Origin: Arthrobotrys musiformis
Taxonomy: Eukaryota > Ascomycota > Orbiliomycetes > Orbiliales > Orbiliaceae
Direction of reading: 5' to 3'
Length of the DNA: 64,000 nucleotides
Assembly: GCA_036971715.1 (NCBI GenBank)
Contig: JAVHJL010000008.1
Location: 2,170,001 to 2,234,000 of the forward strand
This document shows, one piece after another, positions 22,749-33,729 of the stretch. A model generated the notes under the pieces. That model saw nothing but the letters and a program-made list of their open reading frames with translations. It searched no databases and was not told the DNA's origin. The position numbers and the translations under genes were made by a program. Position 1 is the first letter of the stretch. Every line of letters starts with the position of its first letter.

Positions 22749-24751
22749 ATGACGAAGATTACCCCGGTATCGGAGGACCCTAGTCCCAGTGCCTCGTCGC
22801 ACAATTCGGCGTCGGACTTGAAGAACCCATCTAAAGTAGACGCCAATGCTATCTCCGATGACAGCTCCTTCTCGGACGAGTCGACGAAGGGAAAGAATGT
22901 TACCTTTGCTAGCAAGGGACTTGCCGACGATCTCTACGTTCCTATTGATTCGTACGAGGGAAGGCATAGATATGATCCTACGTATGAGTGGGATCCTAAA
23001 GAGGAGAAGAGGCTAGTCCGAAAGGTAGACAGCACCAAATTACTCCCAAATTATGATATCGAATATTGACAATTATCTAGATTGACTGGAAAATTTGTTC
23101 GTGGGCATGTCTGATGTTCTTCGCGCTTCAATTGGATCGTGGAAATATCGGACAGGCGTTGTCGGATAATATGCTTGGAGACCTTAAATTGAATACCAAT
23201 GATTTCGTAAGTCCAAACAGCCCGCGACTTATATTCGAGTACTCGCATGCGCATACGTGAAACATGAACTAACGGGCTATTTTCCTCAGAACACCGGTCA
23301 AACGATCTTCTTGGTTTCTTTCTTGTTGGCTGAGTTGCCGTCTCAGCTTATCTCTAAGAAACTTGGTCCCGATAACTGGATTCCAATTCAAATGATCTCT
23401 TGGTCTCTTGTCGCCAGTTTTCAGGCATTTCTCTCCGGCAAAGGGTCTTTCTACGCATGCCGAGCTCTCATCGGTATGATTGAGGGTGGTTTCATTGCCG
23501 ACGTCAGTAAGTAACTAGACTCCGAATAAAAGTCTATACACTACTAGCCTTAGTACTAACAAATATATAGTTCTATATCTTTCCTATTTCTACACTGGAA
23601 AGGAACTGCCTATTCGTCTCGCCTTCTTCTGGGTCGCTTACCAGGCGACTCAGATTGTCGCTGCTTTCCTCGCTTTCGGTATCCTCCGCATGCGCGGTAT
23701 CAACGGCATGGAAGGTTGGCGCTGGCTCTTTGCCCTTGAAGGAACACTCACCGGTATCATCGGCGTGATCTCTTGGTTTTATTTACCGCCGTCGCCGACC
23801 CAAACCAAGAGTTGGTTCCGCGGCCAAGACGGCTGGTTCACCGAACATGAAGAGAAGATCATGGTCAACCGTATTCTCCGCGACGATCCCGGAAAGGGCG
23901 ATATGCACAATCGTCAAGCTCTCAGCCCTAGACTTCTCTGGGAGAGTTTCAAGGATTACGATATGTGGCCAATCTACCTCATGGGTCTCACCTGGCAAAT
24001 TCCTATGGCTCCTATGACCAGTTATCTTACACTACAACTCCGAGCTGCTGGATTCGGTACCTTCGACACCAATTTGTTGACAATCCCGGCCTATGTTCTG
24101 TTCATTATCCAACTCCTCTTCTGGACGTGGTTCTCCGAAAAGGTCAATAAACGAATTATCGTTCCGTTGATAGCGCAGATATGGGCGTTACCGATTGTTA
24201 TAGCATTGGCTGTATTACCGGGGACAGCGTCCGCATGGGTCAAATTCGCACTCGCAACGTTGTTGGTTGGACATCCTTATCCGCACGCAGTACTGGTCGC
24301 ATTGACGAGTAGAAACGCGGGAAGTGTGAGAACGCGAACGGTGGCTAGTGCGCTTTATAACATGTTTATCCAGGCGGACGGTATCATTGCCAGCAATGTA
24401 AGTTCTAACCCTTGTCACCTTTTTCTGTGCACAGGAACTTTTTACTGATAACTTCTCTAGATTTATCGAGACCACGATAAACCCTTGTATAGAACGGGTA
24501 ACCGAGTTCTCATTGCTATTGCAGTCTACAATGTCTTCATGATAATTGGCGCTCGGCAGTACTATGTCTGGAGGAACAAGTAAGCTTCCACCCTCCCATA
24601 CCATTACTGCACCCCCAAAACATCAACTAACAGGAATACTAGTAAACGTGATAAAATCTGGAACGCGATGAGCAAAGACGAGAAGGAGAATTATCTTCGA
24701 ACGACGACGGATAAGGGTAACAAGCGTTTGGATTTCAGATTCGCATATTAG
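22749..24751 (+). CDS. MFS transporter, Dal5/anion:cation symporter family (AstA/Soa1/Yct1-like)
   Basis: Six exons: 22749-23024, 23081-23206, 23290-23506, 23571-24397, 24461-24579, 24634-24751, giving 560 aa. A Ser/Asp-rich cytosolic N-terminus of about 90 residues leads into TM1 at IDWKICSWACLMFFALQLDRGN. Family blocks include QLDRGNIGQALSDN, LAELPSQLISKKLGP, the A-motif-like CRALIGMIEGGFIAD, GMEGWRWLFALEGTLTG and NRILRDDPGKGDMHNRQ. Twelve TM segments can be traced. Dal5-family members carry organic anions: allantoate, nicotinate, pantothenate, cysteine (Yct1), or sulfate and sulfonates (AstA, Soa1). The adjacent TauD gene favours a sulfur-compound substrate; this is inference. Expression is probably induced by sulfur limitation. 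Confidence 0.9.
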
Positions 24752-25159
24752 ACTCGGCCTTTTAGATATTTAGCTCCCGGATTCGGAAAAAATGGCGCGC
24801 TTTTGTTTGGATTAGTTATATATAATAACTTAGTTACGTCGCGGAATATATTAATCAGGGCGCTTGGTCCGTCGAGAATTCAGAATACGCGTTGCTGTGT
24901 GGTAGAATTAATTGTCTTGGCATACGATCCGATACTTCGGAGATAATTCCGAGTCCGCGATTTCAACGTCATGCATGTCGCGAACCGACTTGTATCCGGC
25001 AAGGGAGCGTTTAAATTTAGATATAAAATCGAGCCTAGAGCCGGTATCTTTTCTCAACAAAGCAATGTAACCGCCATTGGTCGGCATTATATTTACCTGC
25101 TTAGTACTATAGAAGTCCATACCGCCCCCCAATTGACGCCCCCCATTACGATTCCAACC
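24752..25159. other. short intergenic spacer
   Basis: 408 bases between the stop of the transporter and the start of the ABC ATPase on the same strand. It must contain a terminator and a promoter. Nothing else is seen. Confidence 0.65.
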
Positions 25160-25524
25160 ATGTCCTCCCCACTGATAAGAATCATCAACTCGACCTTCCA
25201 ACGAACCACCAACGGTCCCCATTTTTTTCCAAATTTAAACTTCACATTACAATCGATCAATTCAAAAACTCCCATAATCAAACCGCAGAGATGGTCTATC
25301 ATCGGACCTTCTAATTCCGGGAAATCTACCTTTTTACAAGTGTTGCAGGGGTCGCATGTTTCCACCCCCATAGCGGGGAGGACGTATCCCGCCCTTACGG
25401 AGAAGAAGAAGTACCCGGGATCTGCGATTGCTTTGGTGGATTTTTCGGCTCAGGGGGCGTTTGGGGAGAGTGTGAGGGGGGAGTATATGTCTAGTCGGTA
25501 CCTATTCCCGATATCCCTGCCTAC

Positions 25525-25556
<32 letters not shown>

Positions 25557-27037
25557 CAGAATTCTAGAATAAAACTTACAAATGGAATAGATATGAATCC
25601 CGTCGTGGAGCAACAGATTTAACACTTCGTCAATGGCTGGAAAGAACGGCGTTGCATCTGCCGTTGTATACCGACAACTTCGACTTCGAGGCACATGTTG
25701 CTACAAAGGCCGCCGACGTACCATTGGAAGTCGTGACGGAAGGGTTAAAGCTTACAAACTTGTTAGACCAACCGGTTAGTACGTTAAGTAACGGACAAGG
25801 AAGGCGGGCAAGGATCGCGCAGGCTTTGTTAAGGGGGGTAGATTTATTATTGTTGGACGAGCCGTTTAGTAAGTCCTATTCTTACAGATTCCAACGGCAT
25901 AAGCTGACTATGCGAAGTGGGATTGGATCCGTGGTCTATTGAGCGGCTGTCGGGGCTTATAAAGAGGATATCGTCACCGGAGGCGGCGAGTGATTCGAAT
26001 AAGATTGCGTCTCAGGTTGTGGTTACGCAGAGGCCGCAGGATCATCTTCCCGAGTGGGTTACGCATATTGCTTACTTACGGGACAGTAAAGTGCTTGCTA
26101 TGGGGGAAAGGGAAGAGGTTGTGGATAAAATTTCTGAGAGAGGAATTAGGATTGGGGATGGAGGGAAAGAGGATGATGGTATTCTTCACAAAGTATATGG
26201 TACCGGCAAGAGTATCCCTGGGGAGGCAGAATCCGGCAAGGCGTCCGAGGAAAAACAGAGAGAACCCGTTGTGGAGATGAGTGGCATCAAGATATCTTAC
26301 CGCGATCGAGACATATTGAAGGACTTCTCGTGGACTATCAAGCGTGGTGACCGCTGGGGCCTCTTTGGACCAAATGGTAAAGCTCACAATCCTAAATTTC
26401 AATCAAGAGAGTTGCATGTCTAACGGCGAACATCATAGGCTCCGGCAAAACCACTCTTTTAGCAATAATAACATCTGACCACCCCCTCTCCTACTCTCAG
26501 CCGGTCAAACTCTTCGGCCGCTCCCGCCTCCCCGAGAAGGGAACTCCAGGAATCTCAGTCTTCGAACTCCAATCCCTTATCGGCCACTCCTCCCCCGAAA
26601 TCCACCAATTCTTCCCCCGCCGCCTCTCACTCCGAAAATGCGTCGAATCGTCTTGGTCGGATACATTCATCACAAAACCCCACTTCCCGCCCAACGGCCC
26701 CAAACTCGTCGACGATATCTTCAAATTCTTTGAGATATCGCCTGAAGAGCAGAAGAGGGAATTTGGAGAGTGCAGTGTTTCTACGCAGCGGTTAGCGTTA
26801 CTTATGAGGGCGGTAGTGAAGAAGCCTGATATTGTGATTCTGGATGAAGCGTTCAGTGGGATGGATGAGAAACTGAGAGATCGGTGTATGGAGTGGTTGG
26901 AGGGTGGATTAAAGGACAGGCAAGCGCTGATCGTGGTTAGTCATTTGGATGGGGAGGTGCCGAGGGTGGTGGATAAATGGGTTAGGCTGAGAGAGGCGGG
27001 AGAAGGGGAGGGCGCCGTTTTCGGGACAAGAAGCTGA
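25160..27037 (+). CDS. soluble ABC ATPase with two nucleotide-binding domains (YDR061W-like)
   Basis: Four exons: 25160-25497, 25591-25868, 25918-26376, 26439-27037, giving 557 aa. There are no TM segments. NBD1 has Walker A GPSNSGKS (49-56), signature LSNGQGRRARIAQALL and Walker B LLLLDEPF. NBD2 has Walker A GPNGSGKTT (356-364), a degenerate signature (GECSVSTQRLALLMRA) and Walker B IVILDEAF, followed by the H-loop VVSHLD. The duplicated cytosolic or mitochondrial layout matches the S. cerevisiae YDR061W type and bacterial ModF-like proteins rather than a membrane transporter. The role is unknown in fungi. Intron 1 contains a 30-nt A run (25526-25555). Intron 3 interrupts the second Walker A, an intron position useful for checking homologues. 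Confidence 0.85.
25526..25555 (+). repeat. 30-nt A homopolymer in an intron
   Basis: Pure A run inside intron 1 of the ABC ATPase gene. Confidence 0.9.
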
Positions 27038-27997
27038 GACCCTGAATTACATCTTAAATACATATTTTATTAAGTTCGCGGTAAAAATCCGGATCTTCAA
27101 ATTTGAATGTTTGAATATGTCGCGATTCGGTGACCAGAGCCAACCACAGAAGCGCCTTGTTTACGAGATAAATTATAAATCAGAGCTATGGGACAGCCAA
27201 TTTTTGCCTTCCTAGGTAATTATAACCGACACTCACGTGGTTGTAGACGTGAAATATTTTCTACACGAACGCTTAGTCGACTATAAGCGCAAAGCGGTTG
27301 GTGGCGGATCAGAATACGTACCTTATATGAGCTCAATTGCAAACTAACTCACACATACATACGTATACGCCCATATCCTAGTACCTAGCGCCACCATGAA
27401 GATATTTAATTCAAAGTTCCGATAGATACCTGGCTAGCAGGCGCATCCACGACTGAAGTCCGTCTCGTATACTTCCGCGGGCACCGCAAATCAGGTACCT
27501 ATATAGCGAGTTGAACAGAAAACATAATTTTAATTTGGAGTTAAAGAAGTATTCATACCATAGGGCACTAGCCTACACAGATCAACGATTTCACATTTCT
27601 GAGCAGTCGGTGTTAGTTATAGAGCTCGAGGTATACACACGAGTCGAAGGGTTAAAAGTCGGTTCCCTCTTCCTCTTCTTGTCCCGGACGCCTCGTCACC
27701 ATATTAATGTATTCCATTCATCCAGTGCTTTCGACACTCGGAAATATTAAGAGGGCCTCCCTCGTGCGGGTTTCATAAATTTAGCTATCCACGCGATACC
27801 CGATCTGTAGCTCCGTCGATCATTGAGGGACAAATTTCTGTTATCTGATCGGCTCACACTCAAAAAAAATTTTATAATTTAATCTCTCGTACACTTCTTC
27901 AATACTGGCACCTCCCCACTTAACGGACCTCTAGCTAAAAATCCTTCATATTTATAACTAGAAAAGCAAAGGCATTGACGGAACTGTTCGTTTCAAA
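27038..27997. other. intergenic, repeat-end fragment
   Basis: About 960 AT-rich bases without a gene. GTCTCGTATAC at 27462-27472 matches the end of the dispersed repeat family. Confidence 0.55.
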
Positions 27998-28642
27998 ATG
28001 ACGGTATGTCTTATTTAGTGCCTGAAGTCCAAAACTAAGCTATTTCTGCGTCGGCCCTGACATTATACCCACTTCTAGGGATTAACCTTAAGCATGGAGA
28101 CCACACTGGCAGCCCAGGCAGCGTACATTGTCGACCTCGTCATAGAAGATATAATAGACGTCACAAAGGATTCAACAGGCCTCACAGAGTCATGGTACAG
28201 TCAGTATGGCTATAAAACTTACATCCAAGACCTGATGTTCGAAGAGGATCTCTTCGAGGACATACACGACGGAAGACGCTTCAAACTTGACAAAGCTACC
28301 GCAGAGGAGATGGCCGACAATATCGGGCTCTATCCAAACTACAGCAGGTTGCTTTTTGCCCTCAAAGCTCTGTCGCTGATCTACCGCCATTGGAAATTGA
28401 TAAAAACTATCAAAAAGGAGGCTACTCGCATCCGGAACAGAATTAGAAGGGTACGCTCGATTCCGTCTCCGAGAGATTTCTCTTTGGTTCTTGAAAGATA
28501 CGCCGAGAAAGTGTTCCATGATGCAGATGATGTGGGACTTTATGTTCAAATGTCGATTCAGATTGCCGAAGTCGCCCAGAAAGTCAAATTGCAGCCGAAA
28601 ACTTTGGTAATAAATAGTAGTGGAGTCGTGCTTCCGTTCTAG
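27998..28642 (+). CDS. helical orphan protein, about 189 aa
   Basis: A 182-codon frame from ATG 28094 is extended by a likely two-exon start. ATG-ACG at 27998-28003 is followed by GTATGT. An acceptor CTTCTAG ends at 28078 and joins in frame (GLTLS) to the main exon 28079-28642. Without this exon the protein begins METTLAAQ. The protein is mostly alpha-helical with a basic middle segment (KTIKKEATRIRNRIRRVR), an acidic first third, and no TM or signal peptide. I recognise no family. The codon pattern and a promoter-like upstream support a real gene, but it could be lineage-specific. Confidence 0.55.
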
Positions 28643-29809
28643 TCGGCCCCCTTGTAATATGCGCGTGTGTATCAGTGTACAGTTTCTGGGGTGGTCCTTA
28701 CGTTTCAATTTGATATATAGTTGAAATTTATAGAATTAATACATGGATATACATAACTTGTAATAGATGGCCCTTATCTTCCAGGCTAGAATTTATTCAC
28801 GGACATCAAAGAATATGCTCTCCCAAGTATTATTCCGTGTTCATTCGAAGCTCAACGAGTACTCGCTAATCGAGAGCTAGGACTCCTAGGCATGGTCCAC
28901 CTGGATAAGCCAAGATACCAAGTCTAGCGTTATCAGAAGTCATAGATAGAAGGGGGTCCTATAGCCACTCATAGTCGTGCAGTATCCACCCCTTGTATAT
29001 CAAAGATGCTGCCAGTATTCTGCATTAGGACCATGGCCCCGAGACTAAACTAGATACCTAAGTGAAGACTACGTACCTTAGATATAGTAGGAAAGTATCT
29101 GGGTAGGTAGGTTAGTGAGTCCCTTGCCTTTGGAGCCAACCGTAGGCAAGGTACCTAGGTATATAGCCTTCAGAGCAGCAGCTGTCCACACGTAACATAG
29201 TAATATATCACCCATGTACACTATATACCAGAGACTGTGGTACGTTGTGATAATCATGATTTGTGTCCATTTATTCGGCCGGAAAGGAGATATTATGGCA
29301 TATTCTTTTGGTTGCCGAGAAATATAAAGGAATTCCCGGTGTTAATATTCGGCGTGGAATTGAGGATATAAATAGAGGGTGCTCCCAGATTCTTTCCCCT
29401 CTCTCCTTCTTTCCCTCTCTCCCCTTTTCCTTCTCTACCTCTCTTCCTCTCCCTTTCTTTGTTTCTTCCTCTTTCTCTACCCATCATTCAATTCTCTCAG
29501 CTCAGAGACATACGGCTTAAAACAACCCCCAGACTTCTTTCTCGAACGAGAGTCGTGGGAGAAGCTATCGTCTGTAGTCTTGGTCGGTCTGGTAGAACAC
29601 TGTTTCGAGAAGAAATACGGCTCAACACCTATTTGGAAATGCCTCGAGCGAGGAGGTATATTTTTGGCGGATACAGACATCCCTTTCCGGCCATTCGGTG
29701 GCCAGCCTCAGGGCAGGTTAAAAGATGTGAGCCTCGATCACCAGGCTCCCATATATATCCTCAACCCTATATATATACATCTCTTATTACCAAATTCAAA
29801 CAAACGACT
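28643..29809. other. intergenic with CT-rich tract
   Basis: About 1.2 kb. A region rich in TACCTAGGTA-like short palindromes lies near 29040-29165. A long pyrimidine tract (about 29390-29483) precedes the putative start at 29810, as in promoters of expressed fungal genes. Confidence 0.5.
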
Positions 29810-30061
29810 ATGAGCCTAAAGCGGGGCGTACTATGGCCGAACGAACCAAACCTATTCGCTAGGCACCAAAAGACTGAAAGAGGGTCTTGCACAGGAGCAC
29901 AAGTTCCAGATGTTTACAGCGTCAAATATGGACGAGAAGGTAGTCCCTTCCAGCCTTCACAGAACTTCAGACGATACTAATACTGCCTATCTCTAGAACG
30001 AAAAATAGGAGAGATGCAAGAAAAGAAGGCCGGCTTCTCATTCGATAGCCTGTTGAAGTAG
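29810..30061 (+). CDS. possible small two-exon gene, or 5' part of a broken gene
   Basis: ATG at 29810 lies shortly after a TATA-like ATATATATA and an A/C-rich leader. Exon 29810-29939 joins 29997-30061 through a 57-nt intron with a good branch site (GATACTAATA), giving 64 aa that end in EMQEKKAGFSFDSLLK and a TAG. Two further exon-like segments follow at 30139-30437 but cannot be joined in frame. The function is unknown. Confidence 0.35.
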
Positions 30062-30138
30062 TTTGTAAGGAATCCAGATTCCAAGCTCGATTTAATTCTG
30101 CACGCTAGCTAATCTTATATCATTTTTGTTGACAACAG

Positions 30139-30437
30139 CTTCCCAACCCCTTTGATGGAGGAATCATCTTGGTAATTCTCTACCAATTTATTATCCAATG
30201 ACATATTTAACAGTCGAATACTAATCTCCGCTCTCTTCACACCAGGTTGGATTGAACGGTTACTCTTCTTTAGATCAGAAGGTTAATCGAATGGAAACCG
30301 ATCTCCGAAAATCTATCGATGAGAAGAAAGCTGAAACACAAAATTCGACAACAGAAATAAAGAATTCTCTAATAGAGCTCCAAGCCCAAGTTGGAACGAT
30401 ACCCGGGGTTATGGAAGTTACCCAAAATAACCGTTGA
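30139..30437 (+). CDS. coiled-coil exons of uncertain parent gene
   Basis: Segments 30139-30171 and 30246-30437 join in frame across a GTAATT...CCAG intron. They encode LPNPFDGGIILVGLNGY followed by a heptad-rich helix (DQKVNRMETDLRKSIDEKK, then IKNSLIELQAQV) and a TGA. No ATG is present. The natural upstream exon (to 30061) has the wrong phase or a stop. This may be the 3' end of a gene mis-spliced in my model, or a decayed gene. Confidence 0.3.
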
Positions 30438-31250
30438 TAAATAATTTTATCGTAATGAATGGGCGTATGCGATATTTAGCCGGATACATAAGCAAGAAGG
30501 GGTGGAGCCTCGTTTTTCTCTTTCACACGGTTTTCTTCTTTACGTGTTTTTCTTTACACGGGGTTTCTCTTCTTCAGGAGTTATTTTCCTATACAGAACG
30601 TCTCCACAGGGCGTCTGTAGGCTAGGCTTTGGCTGTATACAAGGAGAATGGGGCCAGTAGCGATGCAATACCGATCACGGTAGAACTGCATGTGGAGTTT
30701 GGGAATCTATGGGCAGGAATACTAAAATATTCGGCAAGAGGCGAGAAGATATCGCAATCATGGGGTTGGTCTCGCATCTTTATATCTTCATGTGCTTCTT
30801 GTTTCACAATTAATGGTATATCGATTAGGTAGATATGATTATAGCGAGTCTTGGGATTATAGTGATGTATATAGACTATATAAAACTTACAATAGCAACC
30901 CGTTTTGTGGATTCAACCCACCAGGCACTACGTTTACTAATATGCAATGAGTTTCGTGCGGAGCTCAAGTGAGGATATCATGTGAGTTTGCACACTTTAA
31001 ATTTATTTTATGGAGCATAGCTAGATAAGCACGTATCAGGGATCGTGCTGGGCCGTGTTTGAGATTGAAATCCTCTGATTTTTTAAGCTAAATTTTAGCA
31101 GCCGCACGTATATCTTCATCTCTAGCTCTTCTACCCGAAATTGTAAACTAGACATAGAGTATATATATATATAATACGGGCCCGCACGAGCCTTGGATAC
31201 GGACAACTAATATGACTCTTTAACAAGGAGGCACCTTACATTCTCGGAGT
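30438..31250. other. intergenic, no gene seen
   Basis: About 800 AT-rich bases. Open frames at 30434-30832 lack any coding character. Confidence 0.55.
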
Positions 31251-32585
31251 TTATACCGACTGCGTGCCAGAACCTTCCCCAGCGGCCGAACTCTCACCCC
31301 CACCCGCGTCTGAACTCTCCCCTTGCCCATCATTCAACCCCTCCTGAAATTTGATAACATCCGCGAACGCCGTCTCAAAAGCCGCCAGGTTGCCCCTCCC
31401 CCTATCCTCGCCATAAATCGCAAACACAACCTCCTCAACCCCGCTCCAAACCTCCCTCTCCTCCCTCTCCCACGCTTCACTCCCAAATTTCCTCCCGCAT
31501 ATTACCTTCTTGAAGTACTCCGCTACCAGAGCGTTGGGGTTTCCATAAGCCCCGCACCCGAACGCGCCGGCCACGAAGTGCGTCACCCCTCTCGCCTGCG
31601 CTACCCGCATCATACCCCTAATCCCACTAATCAACTCCTCATAAGAAGCTTGCTCCGCATAGCCCTTCTTATCCTTCGTCAACTCCGGACGCTTCGGTGC
31701 AGCCATGGATATAACGTCCACATAAAATCTTTCATCCGCTTTAAGCATTTCATAAGACTGCGACATGAATACTAATACATCGGAGGTGAATACCGCCGCA
31801 CCGGCGGGTAAAGGGTGGAAATGTCGTTGGAGGAGGGAGGGGTATAATGTACTCCTTCTACACAGCGTTTCTTCTTGCGCTTGTGAACCGTTTAGTACCC
31901 CGCCTCCTGGGGTGGTGTTCGATGCCATGTTCAGTACTGCCACGCGTTTTGCGCCGGTATTGTAGTCCTTTGGGTTGAGACGGGAGATTACATCTCTAGC
32001 TGCATCAAAGGTATCGCTATACACCACCGAGATTTTGGGGATATGGGGGTTGACTGTCTTTACGACGGCAGGGATTTCGGAAAATGTATATTTTACCGCG
32101 CTTTCTACGCCGGTTTTTGCGCGTGGGGTGCGGGATAGTATATGCGGGATTGTGGTGTTTATGGTTTCTTTGGCTAGACGGGCTCGTTCGGCTTTGGCGG
32201 GGGACATGAACCCGCCTCTGCCACCGCGGACACGGCCGCGTCTACCGCCAGCATGGTGTTCTTGGGAATTTGTGTTGGAGTTGTTGGATTGTGAGGACGT
32301 GTTGGTGTGGTGGCCTTGTGATCTTCCCCCGCGGGAAGGTCGGGAGCCGGAGGATGCGGGGGTGTTCATTGTGCTTTTACTCGATGATGTGAGGGTTATA
32401 GTATGGATTGTGGGTATAAGTCGTTGAATATATCTACTGAAATTTTGAAAGAATCTGGGGTTTTGCATGGATTTTATAGTATTCATCACTTTCTTGTTTC
32501 CTAGAATGTGTTTGAATATTATCAAATAGTGGGTGTTTTTTTTCAGCCCCAGTCTCAGCCTGACGGAGAATGAGTAATTTTGCAA
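31251..32585 (-). CDS. microbial-type poly(ADP-ribose) glycohydrolase domain protein (TIGR02452-like)
   Basis: Single exon, 444 aa from the first ATG. The catalytic macrodomain-like core spans about 130-420. It shows the PARG signature: a triple glycine in NTTPGGGVLNG (227-229) and the two catalytic glutamates in AQEET (Q237-E238-E239). Later blocks THFVAGAFGCGAYGNP and AFETAF fit the family. These enzymes hydrolyse poly(ADP-ribose) or related ADP-ribose bonds. An Arg/Gly run (GRRGRVRGGRGG, about 114-125) resembles an RGG nucleic-acid-binding motif. The first 72 residues are basic and Ser-rich with few acids, which would suit a mitochondrial presequence. Alternative starts at Met34, Met40 or Met73 are possible. 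The Gly/Ser/Glu-rich C-terminus looks disordered. Confidence 0.85.
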   Translation of the reverse strand: MQNYSFSVRLRLGLKKNTHYLIIFKHILGNKKVMNTIKSMQNPRFFQNFSRYIQRLIPTIHTITLTSSSKSTMNTPASSGSRPSRGGRSQGHHTNTSSQSNNSNTNSQEHHAGGRRGRVRGGRGGFMSPAKAERARLAKETINTTIPHILSRTPRAKTGVESAVKYTFSEIPAVVKTVNPHIPKISVVYSDTFDAARDVISRLNPKDYNTGAKRVAVLNMASNTTPGGGVLNGSQAQEETLCRRSTLYPSLLQRHFHPLPAGAAVFTSDVLVFMSQSYEMLKADERFYVDVISMAAPKRPELTKDKKGYAEQASYEELISGIRGMMRVAQARGVTHFVAGAFGCGAYGNPNALVAEYFKKVICGRKFGSEAWEREEREVWSGVEEVVFAIYGEDRGRGNLAAFETAFADVIKFQEGLNDGQGESSDAGGGESSAAGEGSGTQSV

Positions 32586-32929
32586 ATTCTAGATGGAAGG
32601 TTCTTGGGAGTCATAACTACAGAAAAATGCGGGATGGAAGACGCTGTAATGCATGAGGAAAAAGAAGTTTGATAACGTTGGTTATATCCCGTGGGATTAT
32701 GCCCAGAGGATATCGATGAATGTTCGCGCTAGCTCCATGCCGCTAGCTAGTGCTAGACATAATGTAATGCTCGTTGATAACTGGGGGGTTTGAGGTCAAG
32801 TTCGATACATGCCAACCTAGGGACCATGCAAAAATATCCATCCCGCTTTATGACAATCCCATCGATCGCAGGTCCCATATCACAGACCATGGTGAATCCT
32901 GCAGAGGAGTTACTAGGTGGGGTAGCAAT
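32586..32929. other. short intergenic spacer
   Basis: 344 bases between the PARG promoter and the 3' end of the next minus-strand gene. No feature is recognised. Confidence 0.6.
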
Positions 32930-33729
32930 TTACAACCCCTTCTTCCCAGATTTCCTCTTATCCGCCTCGACGTTCTTGAACGGGAATCCGCTAGTTCTCT
33001 TATCCTGTAACCCCCTCAATTAGCACCTGGTCCCTTAAAAAAAAAAAAACAATAATAAAAGATGGTAAGGATAGGAAAAAAACTCACCGCCCCAGTCTTC
33101 CGACTAATCCTCCCATCACTCGTCGCAAAAAGCACACACCAAACACCCGAAGCAGCCAACGCAGTCCCCACGATCGTTGAAATCCCAAACCCAAAGTTCC
33201 CCGTCTCATTCCACATCGTATAACAATAAAAACTCACAAACGCATGGTACGCCGTCGTAATAACCAACGTAGGAAGAGCGTACGGAGCGGTGGGGTCCTC
33301 GAGATTTGACGATGTTTCTGAGAAGCTTGTTGCCAAGGGTATGGAACCGGTTAGGAGGACGGTTATGAGACCCAGCGTTAGGGCTGTGAAACCAGCTGAT
33401 CGCGCAAAGTAGATTTCGAGTGCTATATTTGTTTTTCATTAATCCTTCTGTACGTACTGGTATCGTTACGGTGGGGGTTTGTTTCGTACGCGTTGCTTCC
33501 CGGACTTCGGGAGAGAGCATTGTAACAATAATCGAAGGAGACAACAGCAGCGGGAGAGATTGCAGTATCATCCAGCCGGAGGTGGCTATTCCCTAATGTC
33601 AGTCATATCTTCGACGGCCGGAGGGGGGTATTTAATATAAGTACCGTAGTTGAATCCTATATACGCGCATTAGCACTGACATCATATCGCCATATCAAGA
33701 ACTGTCAACATACCGTAATAAACCTCCAT
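32930..33729 (-). CDS. four-TM membrane protein of unknown function, fungal family
   Basis: Five exons: 33729-33714, 33656-33645, 33585-33490, 33422-33088, 33004-32930. They join without a stop into 177 aa. Exon 2 is a 12-nt microexon. Hydrophobic segments are SGWMILQSLPLLLSPSIIV, SAGFTALTLGLITVLLTG, TLVITTAYHAFVSFYCYTM and GISTIVGTALAASGVWCVLF. A lysine-rich cytosolic tail (VEADKRKSGKKGL) follows and could be an ER or Golgi sorting signal. The motif LSPEVREAT before TM2 and the FARSAGF start of TM2 look conserved, but I cannot name the family. The perfect phase agreement across four introns supports a functional gene. Confidence 0.75.

Noticed and set aside
25498..25590. Reading through the poly-A region as coding (poly-Lys)
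   Set aside because: GTACCT...ATAG splicing removes it and restores the ABC frame with a sensible sequence on both sides.
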